Source of the DNA: Daldinia sp. FL1419
Lineage: Eukaryota > Ascomycota > Sordariomycetes > Xylariales > Hypoxylaceae
Reading direction: 5' to 3'
NCBI GenBank assembly: GCA_025201765.1
Contig: MU623438.1
Span: 1-64,000, forward strand
Length of the DNA: 64,000 bases
Shown: one piece after another, positions 59,226-64,000 of the stretch
How the letters are laid out: the number at the start of each line of letters is the position of its first letter
Position numbering within the stretch: position 1 is the stretch's first letter
Notes under the pieces: model-generated
Database searches by the model: none
What the model saw: only the letters and a program-made list of their open reading frames with translations
Told to the model about the DNA's origin: nothing
Program-made: the position numbers and the translations under genes

Positions 59226-59560
59226 TTGGCTGGTGTTGTCATTATTGGCGGAAGACTAGCGAGTTTAACTGCGGCCAACACTTTGGTTCATCGATCACAC
59301 ACAGCTGTGGTTTTTGACCCTGGGACTTATTGAAACAGAAGAGTCAGTTACATGGACGTGGTTATTATTTAGGATTACAAGAAGTTCGAAGGGTATTACG
59401 ATGTTGCAAATAAAAATATCATAGAAAAGTGCTAAATATCTGGTTTACCAACTTTACCATTGGCCGTATCACTGAGGGGGAGGCTACTCCTTTCAATGTC
59501 ATCAATAGCAGCGGTAAATTTTGCTGCCGGTTTGGCTACTATAAGAAGCGAATATGCAAT
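59226..59560 (+). pseudogene. Relic of a thioredoxin-reductase-like FAD oxidoreductase (GliT-like)
   Basis: Frame from 59226 reads LAGVVIIGGRLASLTAANTL then VHRSHTAVVFDPGTY, followed by TGA at 59331. This matches the N-terminal FAD-binding fold of the small fungal oxidoreductases related to thioredoxin reductase, where VVIIGGGPAG and FDSGxYRN are expected. The glycine motif is altered to GGRLAS, and a stop stands where an Arg is usual. The same frame goes on through a TAG to DYKKFEGYYDVANKNIIEK and TAA at 59433. One frame over from 59435, NIWFTNFTIGRITEGEATPF and NVINSSGKFCCR resemble the next family segment. No full gene remains. The region is a decayed copy with at least three stops and one frameshift. 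Confidence 0.5.
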
Positions 59561-62484
59561 GCACTACCATTAGCTATTCAAAATTTTCGATATATTAATA
59601 TTAATAAAGTAGTTTCCACTGCTTGTTTTGTCGCGGCTATGAAGATAAGAGCTCTGTCTCTGGTGCTTTTGCTGCTGCCCATTACATCACTAGGCGATAT
59701 TCAAGCAGATGGAGCGTTCTGGAAGATTACTCAGTATATCCGGTGTCTTTGTTGTAACACGCTATACAAGGTCATTCCCAACACCATTGCTGATGGCTTA
59801 GAAGCTGCGAAATTCAGTCAGTTCGAGAGGTACGTTTCAATTTCGCCTATACAAGCAGTGGTAGTCTCCCACCAGAAACTTCGCTTCTACATTTTCATAA
59901 AGATTATGATGTAAAAACAGCGGATTTATTTGTCGTAGACTGTTGCCAGATTGGATAATCTCACCTTATTAGAAAGTATAAGTTGGGCATATCAGTACAG
60001 GGTTTCAGAAACGACAAAAATAGGAACGAAATTCCACGTGTATATATTTTTCACGAGCCACCGAAATGCCTCCCCATAACCCATCCCCAAATTGAGAGAC
60101 CACATACACAATCCAATAGACCGACGACGTATGCACCTTAAGCGAAGCTCATGGTGCAGTTTCTCTTTTGAGATGGCTGTCGGGTGGTCGATTGTGTTTC
60201 CTAGTATTATACGAGTCACTCATGATCCACTATATCAACGACGAAGATAATTCCAGTAGCGTTATGGATATAATCACTCCAGGGAGGTCGACTTTGCTCA
60301 TGGCCATCGGATCATACCGCTACGAATTTGGGGGTTTGGATCATTAAGTCTTCTAATGTGGGAAGCCATGTAATATGAAGCCTTCCCAACCTATACTGGA
60401 CGATTTACTTTAGTAATGTCACCTTTCCAGCCTTGCTTAGTCTGAGGGGGAAAATCTTAGCCCGATCAAGAATATCCATCTCGTCAGTAGGCATTAGGGC
60501 GTATAATAATTATTTAGGTTAGGGATGATCAAATGGGTAACAACCAGCGCTGGACAGAGTGGGTAGATAATGACTGGCAAAGAAACACCCTCTTTCTCTT
60601 ATTCTCGCCGAATGGCAGGGCTAGACTTCGTATATACCTATATATATGATATAGGTATTATAAGGATAAGTGTGTTGAGATGTTCTAGGTAGTGTAAATT
60701 TCCACAAACGGTTCAGACTCTATCGCAAAAAAACGATGTCGTAATCGCATACTAGAAATTACAGATACCTAGGTACCTTACCTAGATATGCGGATCCCTG
60801 CAGCTGGGCACAGCTGCTGGGCAACTGCATGTATACATAAATACCAGATAGCCTTCCCCATAGTTATACATTCTAGCTTTTACATAGTACAACAATACAG
60901 CGATATCACCAACATACTAACCTAGGTTAGGTTAGGAATCACAGATACACGTGTAGCTGTTGCCCTTCAACCCTCCCACGCTCACCTCCGGTCCAACCCC
61001 AATTGACTCTCTTTATTCGTCAATTAATTTTGTTAAATCTTTGCCTGTCTTGCAAACTTACGGAACCTTTTCAACCTTGTTTTCTAATTGCCACACTAAG
61101 CTGCATGATTTCCTCCTTGCCATACTGGCGGGTACGGGCATCCGTCAATTAAACCGGTCAATCGGTCAATGACTTAATCGAGAGAGACAAGACAGATCTC
61201 ATCCAACCTCTCGGTCCAATAAGACTTCATCTATTCCCGCCCCGCTCGCCCTGTTAAGTGATTGGTTTTGTCGCTGCTGGATCCGTCCATTTACTCAAAA
61301 TCAAGGCCAACGAGGATGACCACGTTGCGTACGACACTAATAGACAATATGCACGCCGCATTGGTTTTGGTCGGTTAGGCGGCTTCACCCACCGCGGCCA
61401 ATCAAGGTACCATTCAGATATCGTTTTAATACATTTGCCTCTTGTATCGTTTCATTCTCGAATGTCAAGTGTCAGCAAATAAGTCGGCAAGTCAGCAAGC
61501 CAACGATCATTGGTATTGGAGTAGAGAATGTCATTGAAACCCAATGACCTCTGCTGATTCGAAGCTTACGGGTTTACAAGACCTATCAGACCTAGCAGAC
61601 CTATCACCCCTCTCTATCTTTCTATATCCGCTCCCGACCATGAACAACTGGCTGTGCATCATGCTGTAAAACTTCCACCCGTCTAACCAGGTACTTACAT
61701 ACCTTATGTACCTTCAGTCCACTTTCACATTCGTCCAGTCCCGTCCCCCGGAATATTTTTGCGTGGGCCTGACCCGTTCTTATTCAGTCTACTTGCAGTT
61801 CTTATTGATTGTTGGGCCGCTACTAACTTCCTTGTCGAGTTATAACGATTACCCTTCAGTTGGAAATTTCGCGATTGACTACTCTGGTCCCAGATCCAGA
61901 TCTTGTCTCATCCCTGGCCCAACCCCCTTCGCGACGTGGCGCCAATACCGTCTTGTCCACCCGCGGCTCTTAAGCAACAATATGGGTCATAGAAGCGTGA
62001 GATCTCGCTCCACTCTCTTTCGCTCAAACCGTGGGGTATGTCCCATCGAAGTAGTCCTCGATCCTCGATAAATTCAAGTTAGGTAGGTAAAAGTAGTTAT
62101 TACCTAGGTCATTATGCGCACGTCTTATAGTTGGTCCCGGTCTTCCAAACGTCATTTATCGTTCCGGGCTCGCATTGAGAGAATTCTTTACACCCCATAC
62201 GCCCATTCTCTGTCCAGTCAATTCATTCCCCTCCCATCCATCCTCAGAGCCATAATTATCTTTCATAGGTAGAGCCTACATTGGATTGCTCTATTTTCAT
62301 CTAGCCGTCGCATTTCGTTTGGTCCGGATACCCAATAGCTGCTGTATCTGGCAGCTTAGTCGCCCAATGGCCTGCTAAAGCCTCTGCAAATACCCGCACC
62401 GTAACTCGTCACTTTGCATAGGGAACAACTGAGATAGTTTTTAAATCACGGGTAAGACGTGTTTTTTTCACGCACTGACGGAAT
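59561..62484. other. Gene-poor region, nothing supported
   Basis: About 2.9 kb. The frame reading on from the oxidoreductase relic to 59914 loses family resemblance. Frames at 60960, 61258 and 61706 are T/C-rich with no domain. The 62460-62484 stretch is the leader of the last gene. Minor motif runs: TACCTAGGTACC near 60767-60778 and TTAGGTAGGT near 62079-62088. Confidence 0.55.
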
Positions 62485-64000
62485 ATGTCGGACCAGGGAG
62501 GAATCTCATATAGTCCTGCTCGCGTTAATCCATTCGCAAATGTTCAAGTAGCTGGCTATCTAGAACACGTCCAAGTAGCCGATTACTCGCAAATAACTTA
62601 TCTTAATACCCAAGATTCAGGAGAAGAAGAGGAAGAAGAAGAGACCGTAGATCAAGGTATATAAAAATGAATATTTCAATTGGATATTCTGCGCTAATAC
62701 GCTCCACAGAGTATGAACCAGGATACGATGTAAACGAGGAACAATTTGAGCCTCCAGCACCCCACAGATCCCCGCCCGCGATATACTCACCTCCAGTAGC
62801 ATCACATAAGCTAAAGAAAGAAAAAACCAAACTAGTTGCGTCAAAAGAACCGGCTCAAGAGAAGCAAACTAGTCCAGCAGTTTCATCAAAACAGAAAAAG
62901 AGGGCCAAGAGGAAAGAGAAGGATAAGGCCAAAAAGGCGACGAAAGATGCAGTAAAGAAAAAGATGACACCAAATACTGAATCTTCAGAGCCTCCACCCC
63001 CACCCCCAGCAGAAGTCGTTCCTGTCGAACGTTCTCAGGGTGAGGCTAATAGCCCACAAGACACGTCCCCACTACCGCCACCACCACCACAGCCGACTAA
63101 TTCGGATTCATCCACACCCTCTGAACCCTCTAGCCCTCCCGAACCTCCTGCGCAACGTGATGGGCATGAAGCTGCGGAGGTAACAGGTGAGCAGGCAGGG
63201 GAGCCCGGTACATCACCATCGGCCAACACAGAAAGTATACTTCCAGGTGGAACCTCCAATGAACAAGAAGTGACGGAGCCAGCTTCCGAGATTGTGAGTC
63301 GAAGTCTCCATCGTCTCAACCACCATATCTGAGACTGGCCTAAACCCTACAAGACTAGATCTTGATAGTACGAAAAAAAGTTACTGATATTTTCTAGGAC
63401 CTCAACAAGGCTGAAGGCTCGGAGTCTCTTCAATCAGAGACGACGGACATGGCTGCTGATAATATCACGACCAATACTACCGAGGGCGATCAACCCGCTG
63501 ACGGAGAAGAGCCGGAAGCATCAGCCCCAAGTACCGGGGAATCTAAGCCGGATATAAGCGAAAAAGATGCGAACGGAACCGGTGAAATAAACGGGGATCC
63601 TTCCAATCAAAGTAACGATCAAGAGATCACACCCACCACAGACGTGGAAGCCACCTCGGAACTACAGACGAGAGAAGCTGTCGATGAGTTGACAGCTGAC
63701 CCTCAATATGACAAGTCGCTAAACGTCCCCGAGGGGAGTTTGGAAGGAAATGACAATGAAGCTCAAGATGATATCAATATGGGCGTATCGGATAACGAAT
63801 CTGGCCCAGCCGCTGCCGTCGTGACAAAAGAATCCCCTGTTGAACTGAACGTGGATACGAAAGATGTTCAAGAAAACGACAGTCCAGAATTATCAACGGA
63901 AGCAGAAAGTAACAAGGTGGTTGAGGGAGCTAGTGAGGCATTGGCCAATAGAAATCCCGCCGATGGCACAGACGAGAAGCTTGAGAATCCTGAAGATCCT
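62485..64000 (+). CDS. Disordered Pro/Glu/Ser/Thr-rich protein, partial at right edge
   Basis: Exons 62485-62656, 62710-63293 and 63398 to the window end at 64000 (still open) give 453 residues so far, all in phase. The start is MSDQGGISYSPARVNPFANV. An acidic EEEEEEE run lies at the end of exon 1. Exon 2 has a KQKKRAKRKEKDKAKKA basic patch resembling a nuclear signal, two polyproline runs and SEPSSPPEPP. Exon 3 is uniformly acidic with many Ser, Thr, Asn and Asp and no hydrophobic core. I see no domain. The C-terminal part, which could carry one, lies outside the window. A nuclear or cytoskeletal scaffold is possible but not shown. Confidence 0.72.

Noticed and set aside
61706..62071. 121-codon + frame with aromatic-rich start
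   Set aside because: Composition follows the CT-rich DNA and no family resemblance is seen; it may be part of a leader region.
1..64000. tRNA, rRNA, CRISPR arrays or intact transposons
   Set aside because: I looked for B-box-like GGTTCGAATC sequences, repeat-spacer arrays, reverse transcriptase or transposase motifs, and terminal repeats; none was convincing by eye. A tRNA or repeat scan would be more reliable.

Overview
The window is nuclear DNA of a filamentous ascomycete (Pezizomycotina). The evidence is compact genes with many 38-200 bp GT-AG introns, CTAAC-type branch sites, families specific to fungi (DUF3824, DUF4470, a NACHT-ankyrin NLR with a SesB-type esterase domain), and housekeeping genes with fungal architecture (Snf7, Scj1, Ten1, Prp2). 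Intergenic DNA is full of short TAGGTACC/TACCTACC runs, which I associate loosely with Sordariomycetes such as Xylariales; that placement is inference. I rebuilt most gene models by hand-splicing, checking phase across each junction. They still need RNA evidence.

Layout. 0.4-2.4 kb: mitochondrial ABC1/ADCK-type kinase (+). 3.7-4.2 kb: doubtful small serine-rich gene (-). 6.8-8.2 kb: secreted esterase (-). 9.1-12.5 kb: six-exon DUF3824 protein (-). 15.5-16.2 kb: five-exon secreted PTGRP-repeat protein (+). 17.2-22.3 kb: very long MFS transporter whose frame is cut by one amber codon (+). 22.9-23.8 kb: calcineurin-like phosphoesterase (+). 24.0-28.4 kb: seven-exon NLR, esterase-NACHT-ankyrin (-), head to head with a divergent N-myristoyltransferase paralogue at 28.8-30.2 kb (+). 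30.5-32.3 kb: EBP-type sterol isomerase and a small ABM-domain protein (+). 32.5-35.6 kb: DEAH helicase Prp2 (-), divergent from ER DnaJ Scj1 at 36.3-37.7 kb (+). 38.1-39.1 kb: methyltransferase (+). 39.5-40.7 kb: glycine/threonine-rich repeat protein (-). 42.7-43.2 kb: MARVEL-like membrane protein (-). 45.9-49.2 kb: DUF4470 protein (+). 51.5-52.0 kb: small three-exon conserved-looking protein (+). 53.1-53.7 kb: telomere protein Ten1 (-), divergent from ESCRT-III Snf7 at 54.5-55.4 kb (+). 55.4-62.5 kb: gene-poor, with a decayed FAD oxidoreductase relic near 59.3 kb. 62.5-64 kb: start of a disordered acidic protein that runs off the right edge.

Housekeeping genes (Prp2, Scj1, Snf7, Ten1, the ABC1-like kinase) are interleaved with accessory genes (NLR, esterase, repeat proteins, ABM, EBP). 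There is no obvious biosynthetic cluster, intact transposon, CRISPR array or rRNA. The most unusual places are the NLR/NMT-like divergent pair with its degenerate parts, the amber-interrupted transporter, and the all-phase-1 repeat gene.
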